This document shows positions 15,038-23,432 of a stretch of 32,076 nucleotides of DNA, piece after piece. The DNA is taken from NCBI GenBank assembly GCA_947589105.1, contig CANQBL010000009.1:1-32076 (forward strand), written 5' to 3'. The notes beneath the pieces are model-generated. The model did not search any database. It worked only from the letters and a program-made list of their open reading frames with translations, and was not told the origin of the DNA. The translations under genes were made by a program, and so were the position numbers. The stretch is from an uncultured Bacilli bacterium. GTDB lineage: Bacteria; Bacillota_I; Bacilli_A; RF39; UBA660. The stretch's first letter is position 1. Every line of letters begins with the position of its first letter.

Positions 15038-15871
15038 GTGTTAGAACTAAAAGTAGATAATCAAATTATTAATTACACTAAAATAAATAATGAAGATTAT
15101 ATTTCTATTACAGATATGATTAAATCAAAAGATGGAGAATTTTTTATATCTGATTGGCTTAGAAATAGAAATACTATTGAATTTTTAGGAATTTGGGAAG
15201 AACTTCATAATCCTAAATTTAATTATGGCGAATTCGCCATAATTAAAAGTAAGGCGGGTTTAAATAGTTATAAGATTAGTGTTAAAGAGTGGGTCAATAA
15301 GACAAATGCTATTGGTATAACATCAAAAGCGGGAAGATATGGTGGAACATATGCTCATAAAGATATTGCTTTTGAATTTGGTATGTGGATTAGTCCAAAA
15401 TTTAAATTGTTGTTAATTAAAGAGTTTGAAAGATTAAAACAAGAAGAACAAAAACAATTAGGATGGAGTGCTAAAAGAGAACTATCTAAAATTAATTATA
15501 AAATTCATACGGAGGCAATTAAAAATAATTTAATACCTAAGAAATTAAGTAATGAACAAATAAACTTTGTTTATGCAGAAGAAGCAGATGTATTAAATAT
15601 GGCTTTGTTTGGAATTACGGCAAAGGAATGGAGAAAACAAAATCCAAATTTAAATGGTAATATAAGAGATTATGCTTCTATTGATGAACTTATATGTTTA
15701 GCAAATTTAGAAAATTTAAATTCGGTATTTATTAGTGATGGATTAACTCAGGCTAAGAGACTGGAAAGGTTAAATAAAATTGCTATTTCAGAAATAAAGA
15801 TATTATCGGAAAGTAATATGAAATATTTAAATAATAATGACGAAAAAACAAAAAATATTATTTGTAATTAA
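15038..15871 (+). CDS. KilA-N domain protein (phage-type DNA-binding/antirepressor relative)
   Basis: The 277-aa protein carries a KilA-N domain in the N-terminal half: YTKINNEDYISITDMIKSKD, then ISDWLRNRNTIEFLGIWEEL and GRYGGTYAHKDIAFEFGMWI followed by SPKFKLLLIKEFERLK. The C-terminal half is helical and has a second conserved block, FVYAEEADVLNMALFGITAK. KilA-N proteins are common in phages and as solitary genes in gut Firmicutes, and probably bind DNA. A GTG start at 15038, 9 nt after AAAGGAG, is preferred; an ATG at 15005 lies before that site. It follows a truncated Bro-N gene, so the two look like leftovers of phage DNA. Confidence 0.85.
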   Translation: MLELKVDNQIINYTKINNEDYISITDMIKSKDGEFFISDWLRNRNTIEFLGIWEELHNPKFNYGEFAIIKSKAGLNSYKISVKEWVNKTNAIGITSKAGRYGGTYAHKDIAFEFGMWISPKFKLLLIKEFERLKQEEQKQLGWSAKRELSKINYKIHTEAIKNNLIPKKLSNEQINFVYAEEADVLNMALFGITAKEWRKQNPNLNGNIRDYASIDELICLANLENLNSVFISDGLTQAKRLERLNKIAISEIKILSESNMKYLNNNDEKTKNIICN

Positions 15872-15965
15872 AGAAAGTTTTTAATAAGGCGATTTAACTA
15901 ATGAAATATATGGGATATGATTTGAGATGAAAGTATAAAGACGTAGCAAAAAGTGAGGTAGTAAC

Positions 15966-16292
15966 ATGTATGATATTTTTAAAACATTAAAAAGTAAATA
16001 TATGAATTACGATATCGTCTATGATAAAAAATTTAATTTTATAACTATTAAAAAAGATAATATGAAAATAGAGTGTGATGATAGTATTTTATATCTTTAT
16101 GTAAAGAATAAAGATATAACTCATGTACATTTAGATGATAAAGAAACTAAAGATATATATCAAACAATTATTTATTTTATAAATAATTATAATAAAATAA
16201 TAAGAAATCAAATAATTATTGATGTTGTATCTGTAATTGGGACAATTATAATAGTAGCTTTAATAATTTTTTTAATAGAATTTATAAAATAA
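15966..16292 (+). CDS. Small C-tail-anchored membrane protein, unknown function
   Basis: This 108-aa protein has a charged N-terminal domain of about 80 residues followed by one strongly hydrophobic span near the C-terminus (IIIDVVSVIGTIIIVALIIF). No signal peptide is present, so the N-terminal part probably faces the cytoplasm. GAGGTAG precedes the ATG. It lies 94 nt after the KilA-N gene and 20 nt before the PLP enzyme gene, so it may be cotranscribed with the latter. No family was recognised. Confidence 0.7.
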   Translation: MYDIFKTLKSKYMNYDIVYDKKFNFITIKKDNMKIECDDSILYLYVKNKDITHVHLDDKETKDIYQTIIYFINNYNKIIRNQIIIDVVSVIGTIIIVALIIFLIEFIK

Positions 16293-16312
16293 ATGTTAAA
16301 TAGGAGGCAGTT

Positions 16313-17569
16313 ATGTACAAAGAATTCGAAATAAGTGATAAGGCTAAGGATTTAGTTTTAAAAGCAGAAGAAAGTTTAAAAGACGAGTTTAAAAAAATTG
16401 ATGAAGCATGTGATATAAATAGTTTAAAGGTGCTTAATGCTTTTCATAATAATAATATTTCAGAAGCACACTTTAATAGTACGACGGGTTATGGTTATGA
16501 TGACATAGGTCGCACCGCAATAGAAAACGTATTTAAGGAAGTTTTAGGGGCTGAAGACGCACTTGTAAGAAGTCAGTTTATATCAGGTTCTCATGCTTTA
16601 TGCGTTGCTTTATTTTCATACTTAAGGCCAGGTGACTTAATGCTTAGCATAACGGGGACCCCTTATGATACACTTCATGAGGTAATTGGTATAAAGGAAA
16701 ATAAAAGTTCTTTAAAATCATTTGGGATTTTGTATGACCAAATTGAATTAGTAAGTGATGATTTTGATTATGAAAAGATAAAACATTACTTAACAAGTAA
16801 AAAAGTTAAACTAATTGAAATTCAAAGAAGTAAAGGTTATTCAACTAGAAAAAGTATTACCATTGATAAGTTAGAAAAAGTTATTAATGAAATAAGAAAA
16901 GTAGATAAAGATGTTATTATAATGGTTGATAATTGTTACTGTGAGTTTGTTGAGGAAAAATCTCCTTGCATGGTAGGAGCAGACGTAGTAGTAGGCTCAT
17001 TAATTAAAAATTTAGGTGGTGGTATTGCTCCTAATGGTGCTTATATTGTTGGTAAAAAAGAATTAATTACTTTAGCAGGTGAAAGACTAACCTTACCTGG
17101 AGAGGGTAAAGAAGTTGGTCCAACCCTTGGAATAAATAAGCAGATTCTTCAAGGCATTTTTATGGCTCCTAGCGTTGTTTCATCGTCTTTAAAAACGGCT
17201 ATTTTAACAAGTAAAGTTTTAGAAGATTTAGGATATAAAGTTGAACCTAAATATAATGAAAAAAGGGCTGATATTGTTCAAAACATTATTTTTGGTAACG
17301 AGGATGATTTGGTTCGTTACTGCGGTGGAATACAATCCGCTTCACCAATTGACTCATTTTCAAAACCCGTTCCATGGGATATGCCAGGATATGATGATAA
17401 AGTGGTTATGGCTGCTGGTACGTTTACACAAGGTTCTTCTATTGAACTTTCATGTGATGGACCGATAAGACCTCCTTTTATAGCTTATCAACAAGGAGGA
17501 TTAACCTATTCATATGGAAAATTAGCGGTTATGAAAGCGGTTAGTATGTTATTAGATAACGACAAATAA
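16313..17569 (+). CDS. Methionine gamma-lyase family PLP enzyme (aluminium-resistance/YnbB type)
   Basis: The 418-aa protein is a fold-type I pyridoxal-phosphate enzyme of the group annotated as methionine gamma-lyase family or aluminium-resistance protein. Signature segments are FNSTTGYGYDDIGR, EVLGAEDALVRSQFISGSHA, GDLMLSITGTPYDTLHEVIG, IMVDNCYCEFVEE and VVVGSLIKNLGGGIAPNGAY, whose Lys is the likely Schiff-base residue; QQGGLTYSYGKLAVMKAV closes the protein. Length fits the family. The true substrate is not established for the group. Start behind AGGAGG. The terminator arm overlaps the stop codon. Confidence 0.93.
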   Translation: MYKEFEISDKAKDLVLKAEESLKDEFKKIDEACDINSLKVLNAFHNNNISEAHFNSTTGYGYDDIGRTAIENVFKEVLGAEDALVRSQFISGSHALCVALFSYLRPGDLMLSITGTPYDTLHEVIGIKENKSSLKSFGILYDQIELVSDDFDYEKIKHYLTSKKVKLIEIQRSKGYSTRKSITIDKLEKVINEIRKVDKDVIIMVDNCYCEFVEEKSPCMVGADVVVGSLIKNLGGGIAPNGAYIVGKKELITLAGERLTLPGEGKEVGPTLGINKQILQGIFMAPSVVSSSLKTAILTSKVLEDLGYKVEPKYNEKRADIVQNIIFGNEDDLVRYCGGIQSASPIDSFSKPVPWDMPGYDDKVVMAAGTFTQGSSIELSCDGPIRPPFIAYQQGGLTYSYGKLAVMKAVSMLLDNDK

Positions 17570-17584
17570 TGTCGTTATTTTATT
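17556..17584 (+). terminator. Terminator overlapping the stop of the PLP enzyme gene
   Basis: ATAACGACA (17556-17564) and TGTCGTTAT (17570-17578) pair over 9 bp with a short loop holding the TAA stop, and T-rich DNA follows. Confidence 0.82.
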
Positions 17585-17602
17585 TATACTTTTACTTTAA
17601 CG

Positions 17603-17611
17603 TGTTATAAT
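17603..17611 (+). promoter_or_regulatory. Extended -10 element TGTTATAAT for the deacetylase gene
   Basis: TG-T-TATAAT lies 18 nt before the start codon at 17630 and follows a terminator, giving a very short leader. Confidence 0.6.
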
Positions 17612-17629
17612 AAATAAGAGGGTGTGAAA

Positions 17630-19048
17630 ATGAGAAACAAGCAATTATTAATTATCTTATTTTTTTCAATTTTATTACTTGGAATATTAGTATACGTAAA
17701 TTATTTTGATAGACAAATATATTTTAAAAATTTTAAATCATATGATAAAGTAGAAATATTTAGTGATTATAAAGAAGATAACAAAGTAATTGCGTGTTAC
17801 GGTAACAACCTTAACTGTAGTAGAATTAAATATAAAATTCAAGGAAGAGTAAATACCAAGAAATTGGGAGTTTATACCCTTACTTATTCTGCTAAAAAAA
17901 ATAAAAAAATCGCAAGAATAAAGAAGAAAGTAGAAGTTGTAGATACTACTTCACCAGAATTAAATATAAGTGGTACTTTTGATAACGTTTGTCCTAATGG
18001 AAAAACAAATGGTGTTACTTACGAATCTATTGATAATTATGATGGAGATATAACTAGTAATATAAAATATAAAATAAAAAATAATAAAATAATATATAAG
18101 GTAACAGATTCATCTGGTAATAGCACAAAAAAGGAGTTTGATGTAATTATTAAAGATGAAGAAAAACCAACGTTAATTTTGAATGAAGAAAGTACGTTAT
18201 ATATTTCTGAAGGTAGTAATTATAATGAACCAGGTTATGTTGCAATTGATAATTGTGATGGAAATATAACTGAACAGGTTATTGTAACTGGTAAAGTGGA
18301 CACTAGTAAAAAGGGAACGTATGAATTAACATATAGTGTAAAAGATTCACTTGGAAATGAAACTGTTGTAAAAAGAATAGTTAAAGTTTTTCCTAAAAAT
18401 AATTATAAACCAGGAATTATAAGTGAAAAAACAATTTATTTAACTTTTGATGATGGACCAGGAGCTCACACCGCAAGATTACTTGATATATTAAAAAAAT
18501 ATGATGCTAAAGCTACGTTTTTTGTAACAGGCTATAATGATAAGTATAATGAATTGTTAACTAGGGAAGATAACGAAGGTCATACCGTAGGTCTTCATAG
18601 TTATACTCATAACTATGCAAATATATACTCAAGTATTGATGCGTACATGGAGGATTTATTAAAAATACAATCTAAGGTTAGACAATATACCAAAAAAGAT
18701 TCTTGGATAATTAGATTTCCAGGAGGAAGTTCTAATACTGTTAGTAGAAAATATAGAATGGGAATAATGGGAGAGTTAACTCAAAAAGTTGAAGAAATAG
18801 GCTTTAGATACTTTGATTGGACAATTGCGTCTGGAGATGCTGGAAGTACTAAGGATTCGAATAAAATAATTGAAAATGTTACTGCAGGAATAAAAGAAAA
18901 TGAAGTTAATGTTGTTTTAATGCATGATATAAAATCTTATACGGTTGACGCGGTTGAAAAGATAATAGAATTTGGACTAGCAAATGGTTATACTTTTGCA
19001 CCAATTACCATGGATAGTCCGATTGTACACCAAAGGGTAAATAATTAA
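17630..19048 (+). CDS. Membrane-anchored polysaccharide deacetylase with two Ig-like (DUF5011-type) domains
   Basis: Probably a peptidoglycan N-acetylglucosamine deacetylase acting outside the cell. Residues 6-24 form an N-terminal membrane anchor. Two Ig-like repeats follow, the second clear from VDTSKKGTYELTYSVKDSLG (223-242). The NodB domain covers about 267-465: TFDDGP (272-277, metal/catalytic Asp), HSYTH (323-327, zinc ligands), RFPGG (362-366), DWTIASGD (396-403) and VVLMHD (428-433, catalytic His), so the active site is complete. Deacetylation often gives lysozyme resistance. The start is ATG 17630 after GAGGGTG; a GTG at 17624 is possible. 472 aa. Confidence 0.92.
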   Translation: MRNKQLLIILFFSILLLGILVYVNYFDRQIYFKNFKSYDKVEIFSDYKEDNKVIACYGNNLNCSRIKYKIQGRVNTKKLGVYTLTYSAKKNKKIARIKKKVEVVDTTSPELNISGTFDNVCPNGKTNGVTYESIDNYDGDITSNIKYKIKNNKIIYKVTDSSGNSTKKEFDVIIKDEEKPTLILNEESTLYISEGSNYNEPGYVAIDNCDGNITEQVIVTGKVDTSKKGTYELTYSVKDSLGNETVVKRIVKVFPKNNYKPGIISEKTIYLTFDDGPGAHTARLLDILKKYDAKATFFVTGYNDKYNELLTREDNEGHTVGLHSYTHNYANIYSSIDAYMEDLLKIQSKVRQYTKKDSWIIRFPGGSSNTVSRKYRMGIMGELTQKVEEIGFRYFDWTIASGDAGSTKDSNKIIENVTAGIKENEVNVVLMHDIKSYTVDAVEKIIEFGLANGYTFAPITMDSPIVHQRVNN

Positions 19049-19049
19049 T

Positions 19050-19076
19050 AAAACACAAAAATAAATGTGTTTTTTT
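19050..19076 (+). terminator. Terminator of the deacetylase gene
   Basis: AAAACACA and TGTGTTTT pair around an AT loop, followed by T residues. Confidence 0.8.
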
Positions 19077-19139
19077 CTTTGGCTTAATAATTATTCACGT
19101 TCAAATTTTTTTCATTTAATATTAAGGGGGATTAATATT

Positions 19140-20108
19140 ATGGAAAAAAAGGGAATTGATATAAGTCATCACCAAGGTGATATAGATTTCGAAAAGTTAA
19201 AAGGAAATATAGATTTTGCTATGGTAAGAACAAGTTATGGTTCTTTTTATGAGGATAGAAAATATAAACAAAATATTCAAGGTTTACAAAGGGTTGGTAT
19301 TCCTTATGGTTTGTACCATTTTTCATATGCTACAAACGTTTCTGATGCAAAAAAAGAAGCAAAAGGATTTATTAATTTAATTAAAAATTATAATCCTACG
19401 TATCCAGTAGTAATAGATATAGAATCATCTGATAGGACAAATAACGTTAGTAAAGATACACTTATAAATATTGTTAAAACTATTTGTAATGAGATAGAAG
19501 AAGCAGGTTACTATGTAATGATATACGCAAATTTAGACTATTTAAATAATAAATTAAATGAAAGTTCTCTAGATAAATATGATAAATGGTTAGCACAGTG
19601 GAGTAATAAACCAACTTATAATAAAACCTTTGGAATGTGGCAATATTCTTCTAAAGGAAGCATTCCAGGAATAAAAGGTAATGTAGATTTAAATATAGCT
19701 TATAAAGATTACCCATCTATAATAAAAGAAAAAAAATTAAATAATTATAATAATAATGTAGATAATAATAATGATAATAATGAAGAAAATAATACTAACA
19801 TTATTAATTACGTAGTAAAAAAAGGTGATACTTTAATTAAAATAGCAACAAAATATAAAACAACTTATCAAGTATTAGAAAGTTATAATAACATATTAAA
19901 TCCAAACAAAATATACCCAGGTCAAATAATAAAAATACCATGGAATTTAGAAATAAAGCCTACTTCTTACGTAGTAAAAAAAGGAGACAGCTTAAGTAGC
20001 ATAGCTAAAAAATATGGAGTAAATTGGAAAACTCTATATGAAAAAAATAAATCTGTAATAGGTAAAAATCCAAATGTTATAAAACCAGGTCAAGTATTAA
20101 ATATTTAA
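19140..20108 (+). CDS. GH25 muramidase with two LysM repeats
   Basis: The 322-aa enzyme cleaves peptidoglycan between MurNAc and GlcNAc. The GH25 domain (about 4-195) contains Asp7 in KGIDISHHQGD, Asp93/Glu95 in VVIDIES, and YGLYHFSYA. An Asn-rich linker (about 202-222) leads to two LysM domains, each starting YVVKKGDTL or YVVKKGDSL, which bind the wall glycan. There is no signal peptide or membrane segment at the chosen start (ATG 19140 behind AAGGGGG); the longer frame begins inside the preceding terminator and is not credible. A leaderless muramidase resembles a phage endolysin or a protein released by another route. Confidence 0.93.
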   Translation: MEKKGIDISHHQGDIDFEKLKGNIDFAMVRTSYGSFYEDRKYKQNIQGLQRVGIPYGLYHFSYATNVSDAKKEAKGFINLIKNYNPTYPVVIDIESSDRTNNVSKDTLINIVKTICNEIEEAGYYVMIYANLDYLNNKLNESSLDKYDKWLAQWSNKPTYNKTFGMWQYSSKGSIPGIKGNVDLNIAYKDYPSIIKEKKLNNYNNNVDNNNDNNEENNTNIINYVVKKGDTLIKIATKYKTTYQVLESYNNILNPNKIYPGQIIKIPWNLEIKPTSYVVKKGDSLSSIAKKYGVNWKTLYEKNKSVIGKNPNVIKPGQVLNI

Positions 20109-20195
20109 AGATTAATGTTTTTTGTTAATATTTTTTATGAAAATAATAATTATGTATAATACTTTACGTTAGAAATAATAAAAAAAGTTATTTTG

Positions 20196-20225
20196 TTGAC
20201 TATAATTTTAAAAAAGTGGTATTAT
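20196..20225 (+). promoter_or_regulatory. Promoter of the first exported matrix-like gene
   Basis: TTGACT (20196-20201), 18 nt and TATTAT (20220-20225). The block TTAAAAAAGTGGTATTATA (20208-20226) recurs exactly at 20868-20886. Confidence 0.7.
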
Positions 20226-20256
20226 AATTCTAGAAAATAAAGGAAGGAGTTTAGTA

Positions 20257-20805
20257 ATGAAAAAACAAAATATTGCAATAATAGCAGTAGTAGCATTTGT
20301 GCTAGCAATATCAGTAGGTTATGCATTATTCTCAGAAACTTTGCAAATTAACGGAACCGCAACAGCCAAAGGAAATTTTGATGTGCAATTTACTAGTGCA
20401 ACTCAGGGAGATAGTAAAGGCTATACAAAACAAAAGGAGCCAGAACATGAGCTTGCTAAAATAGAAGATGGAGGTAAAACTTTAACTATTACTGTTAATA
20501 AGCTTGATTATCCAGGAGCGTATGTAAATATTCCAATAACGGTAACAAATCAGGGAACTATTTCTGCTGTTTTAAAGTCTGTAGAACAAACCTCTGCTGA
20601 AGAAATTCAAGATCCAATTAAAATTACTTATACTGGTTTAACTGAAAACCAAGGAGAAGAAAAAACTATTGCATCAGGTGCAACTCATACTTTTAACGTA
20701 AAGGTTGAATGGGATCCTGAAGATAATGATAAAAGTAACAAAAGAGATGTGACTACACAATTTAAAGTAACATTAAATTATGAACAAGCAGTTAACCAAA
20801 ATTAA
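20257..20805 (+). CDS. TasA/SipW-type exported surface protein 1
   Basis: The 182-aa precursor starts with a hydrophobic signal (residues 7-22) followed by VGYALFSETLQINGTATAKG and NFDVQF. The A-x-F-S…G-x-A-x-G-x-(F/L)-(D/E) pattern after the hydrophobic core is the mark of signal peptides handled by SipW-like peptidases, as in TasA and camelysin. The mature part is a beta-rich domain with NIPITVTNQGTISAVLKSVE and THTFNVKVEWD, shared with the next gene. It probably forms surface fibres or matrix, by analogy with TasA. It has its own promoter and terminator. Strong start: AAGGAAGGAG. Confidence 0.78.
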   Translation: MKKQNIAIIAVVAFVLAISVGYALFSETLQINGTATAKGNFDVQFTSATQGDSKGYTKQKEPEHELAKIEDGGKTLTITVNKLDYPGAYVNIPITVTNQGTISAVLKSVEQTSAEEIQDPIKITYTGLTENQGEEKTIASGATHTFNVKVEWDPEDNDKSNKRDVTTQFKVTLNYEQAVNQN

Positions 20806-20815
20806 TAAATAACAA

Positions 20816-20843
20816 GCAAAGCTTTAATTAGCTTTGTTTTTTT
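20816..20843 (+). terminator. Terminator between exported proteins 1 and 2
   Basis: CAAAGCT (20817-20823) and AGCTTTG (20830-20836) form a stem followed by seven T residues. Confidence 0.82.
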
Positions 20844-20855
20844 AATTTCTTAAAG

Positions 20856-20885
20856 TTGACTTAAAAATTAAAAAAGTGGTATTAT
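20856..20885 (+). promoter_or_regulatory. Promoter of exported proteins 2 and 3, twin of the 20196 promoter
   Basis: TTGACT (20856-20861), 18 nt and TATTAT (20880-20885). The spacer end and the -10 are identical to the upstream promoter. Confidence 0.7.
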
Positions 20886-20913
20886 ATTTATACATAATAA
20901 AGGAATGTCATAT

Positions 20914-21417
20914 ATGAAAAAACATAAATCAATTTTAATCGGGTTTCTAGGATTTTTATTTTCCATGACGGTTGGGTATGCATTATTTAGTCAAACTGTA
21001 ACTATTAACGGGACTGCAACAGCAAGAGGTAGTTTTGATATAGAATTTACTGAAGCTAAAATTGTTGATCAAGTTGGTTCAACTAATTCTTCTGCTATTA
21101 TAAGTGATGATAAAAATAGCTTAAATATTTCTATTCCTAAGTTAGAGTATCCCGGAGCTTATGTTGTTGTAGCTGTTACAATTACTAATAAGGGATCAAT
21201 TCCTGCTTTTTTGGAAAGTATAGAAGAAAAGGGATTAAATTCTGATGAATCTATTAAGGTTTCTTATACGAATCTTAGTGAATTAAAAAATGTTGTATTT
21301 AATCAAAATGATACTCAGACTTTTAATGTTAAGGTTATATGGGACGATAAATCTAATAAGTCATCTAGTGATGTTAATTTTACTATTAAATTAAATTATA
21401 AACAAATTATGAATTAG
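20914..21417 (+). CDS. TasA/SipW-type exported surface protein 2
   Basis: This paralogue of the preceding gene has 167 aa. The signal region reads MTVGYALFSQTVTINGTATA, then RGSFDIEF; the mature domain has YPGAYVVVAVTITNKGSIPA and TQTFNVKVIWDD, matching protein 1 closely. Duplication of one ancestor is the simplest reading. The start is ATG 20914, 9 nt after AAAGGA; an ATG three codons earlier overlaps the ribosome site. It probably forms an operon with protein 3 (33-nt gap). Confidence 0.77.
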   Translation: MKKHKSILIGFLGFLFSMTVGYALFSQTVTINGTATARGSFDIEFTEAKIVDQVGSTNSSAIISDDKNSLNISIPKLEYPGAYVVVAVTITNKGSIPAFLESIEEKGLNSDESIKVSYTNLSELKNVVFNQNDTQTFNVKVIWDDKSNKSSSDVNFTIKLNYKQIMN

Positions 21418-21450
21418 TTATATCAAAAAAGGTATAAAGGAAGGTGTGTT

Positions 21451-22041
21451 ATGCAACATGTTAAAAATAAAAAAAGATTATTTACTATTAGCTGTATAAT
21501 TTTTATATATGTTTTAGCTATGAGTATAGGGTATGCTTTTTTTAGTGAGTCTTTAACCATTAATGGTGTTGCTAGCACAGTTGATTATTATGAAGGAGAA
21601 AAATTACCTGTTACGGCAGTTATAAGAGATACTGAAAATAATAGATACTATACGTCTGATACTGAAAAAAATCATTTGGTTTTTAATTTTGAATCTTGGG
21701 AGAATGATACTTATACTTTAAAGATAAAAAAAGAAGTTGGTATTGTAATAGGAGAAAAAACTATAACTTATGTTATATCATTTATAAATCCAACAACAAC
21801 AACTTTTACTAATGGTACAATTAGTACGGAAATTACTAAAAATACTAATGGCCATATAAAAAATTTAAGTGGAACTTTATCAAAAGAAGAAGTATCTCCT
21901 GGTGAACAAGTGGATGTTTCATTCACTATAAAGTCTAATTTTTTAACTAATTATGGAGAGGATTCTGCTAAAGCAACTATTACATATACTTATCAAAATA
22001 AACCTAGATATCTTTACTTTATAGTTGATTATATAAATTAG
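21451..22041 (+). CDS. TasA/SipW-type exported surface protein 3 (divergent)
   Basis: The precursor has 196 aa. A basic N-terminus (MQHVKNKKR) and a hydrophobic core lead to MSIGYAFFSESLTINGVAST, clearly the same cleavage-type region as proteins 1 and 2. After it the sequence differs: a Thr-rich domain with INPTTTTFTNGTISTEIT and ISTEITKNTNGHIKNLSG-type segments and SPGEQVDVSFTIKSNF. It could be a minor or capping subunit of the same fibre, as TapA is for TasA, but that is inference. Ribosome site GGAAGGTG. Confidence 0.74.
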   Translation: MQHVKNKKRLFTISCIIFIYVLAMSIGYAFFSESLTINGVASTVDYYEGEKLPVTAVIRDTENNRYYTSDTEKNHLVFNFESWENDTYTLKIKKEVGIVIGEKTITYVISFINPTTTTFTNGTISTEITKNTNGHIKNLSGTLSKEEVSPGEQVDVSFTIKSNFLTNYGEDSAKATITYTYQNKPRYLYFIVDYIN

Positions 22042-22136
22042 TAAATTGTCTAGATAATAGTCTAATAAAAAAATTATATTTGAAAAATTACTTATTATAA
22101 ATTTATTTAATTGATTAGACTAAATTAGGAGGGCAA

Positions 22137-23333
22137 ATGAAAAAGAGTATTAAATTATTAATCTTAGCATTAATTATTTTATCTTCAATAATACTTGAGG
22201 TTACTAAAGTATCTTTAATACTAGGTTCTTCGTATGCTTATGTTGTAAAACCTATGATTTGGATTTTCATAGGTATTATTAGTTTTGTTTTCTTTAAAAA
22301 TGATAAATTAATTAATAATAAGTATAAAAAAGATGTTTTCTTTATTGTTAGTGTTACGACTCTTTTATATTTTCTTTTATATTTTTTCTTAGGCTACATT
22401 AAGGGTTTTGCAAATAATCCGTATGACACATCATTTAAGGGTATAATTACTAATTTATGGGTACTTTTACCTATGTTAATAGTTAAAGAATATGTTAGAT
22501 ATTATATGATTAATAATTGTAATCAGAAAAAAGTTTTATTAAATGCTTTTCTTATATCTTTTTTATTTACGTTAGTTGAGTTAAATATTTATAAATTTGA
22601 TGCTTATTTTTCAACATCACTTGCCACTTTAGAATTTGTTATGCAAACGTTTATCCCTAGCTTAATAACAAATTTGTATTTAACATATGTATGTTATTTT
22701 GCAGGATATCAAACTTCTATATTTTATATTTTGATTCCTCAATTAATCATATATGTTTTACCAATTCTACCTGATATAGATTGGGCTACACTTTCTATTA
22801 TAAACTCTGCTACTCCATTTTTTTCCTATATATATATAAATTATTATATTAATAAAATGGATAAAACCTTGAATAGAAAAGAAGTAAAAACTGTTGATTT
22901 TAAAGGTTGGCTTAGTATGATTGCAATTGTTATTTTAATGGTTTGTTTTGGATTAGGGGTATTTTCTTATAAGCCTTTAGTAATTGCAAGTAATAGTATG
23001 GCGCCTAAAATTCTTAAAGGCGATATAGTTATAATAAAAGACGTAGACGTTGGAAATGTTAAAAAATGTGATGTAATAAGATATAAAATGGAAGGCTATT
23101 ATGTAGTTCATAGGGTTGTTATGATATCTGAAAATAATGATGGTGAAAAAGTCTTTATAACTAAAGGTGATAATAATGATAATATAGATTTGTATCCAGT
23201 AAAACAATCACAATATGCTGGAATTGTTAAATTCGATATTCCGTATTTAGGTTATCCGACATTAATTCTTAATAAACTTTTACATACTAATGTTGAAGAT
23301 AAAGTTAGTGTTGATAAAGGAAGGATAGAATAG
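22137..23333 (+). CDS. SipW-like signal peptidase I fused to a multi-span membrane domain
   Basis: The 398-aa protein has six or seven hydrophobic segments in the first 240 residues, then a further anchor (257-277) and a C-terminal signal peptidase domain. Catalytic Ser287 is in IASNSMAPKI and His325 in YYVVHRVV, with GDNND (344-348) supplying the acidic residue. A Ser-His rather than Ser-Lys pair marks the ER/archaeal/SipW class. SipW normally has about 190 aa, so half of this protein is an unexplained membrane module. It sits amid four genes with SipW-type signal regions, which it very probably processes. An inverted repeat (AGTCTAAT … ATTAGACT) lies in the 95-bp upstream gap. Start behind AGGAGGG. 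Confidence 0.83.
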   Translation: MKKSIKLLILALIILSSIILEVTKVSLILGSSYAYVVKPMIWIFIGIISFVFFKNDKLINNKYKKDVFFIVSVTTLLYFLLYFFLGYIKGFANNPYDTSFKGIITNLWVLLPMLIVKEYVRYYMINNCNQKKVLLNAFLISFLFTLVELNIYKFDAYFSTSLATLEFVMQTFIPSLITNLYLTYVCYFAGYQTSIFYILIPQLIIYVLPILPDIDWATLSIINSATPFFSYIYINYYINKMDKTLNRKEVKTVDFKGWLSMIAIVILMVCFGLGVFSYKPLVIASNSMAPKILKGDIVIIKDVDVGNVKKCDVIRYKMEGYYVVHRVVMISENNDGEKVFITKGDNNDNIDLYPVKQSQYAGIVKFDIPYLGYPTLILNKLLHTNVEDKVSVDKGRIE

Positions 23334-23382
23334 TATTATTTGTCGTAATTTTACTAGTAGGAATTTATAATAGAGTTTTGGG

Positions 23383-23411
23383 TTGTAAATTAATTTACTA
23401 GGTGTTATACT
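23383..23411 (+). promoter_or_regulatory. Promoter of exported protein 4 and the DUF5305-like gene
   Basis: TTGTAA (23383-23388), 17 nt and TATACT (23406-23411), 22 nt before the next start codon. It differs from the twin promoters upstream. Confidence 0.6.
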
Positions 23412-23432
23412 TTAATATGATAGGGGTGTCTC

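Noticed and set aside
19065-19139. 25-residue N-terminal extension of the muramidase, which might look like a signal
   Set aside because: It starts inside the preceding terminator and has no ribosome site.
19735-19805. AAT-rich tract as a DNA repeat element
   Set aside because: It encodes the Asn-rich linker of the muramidase.
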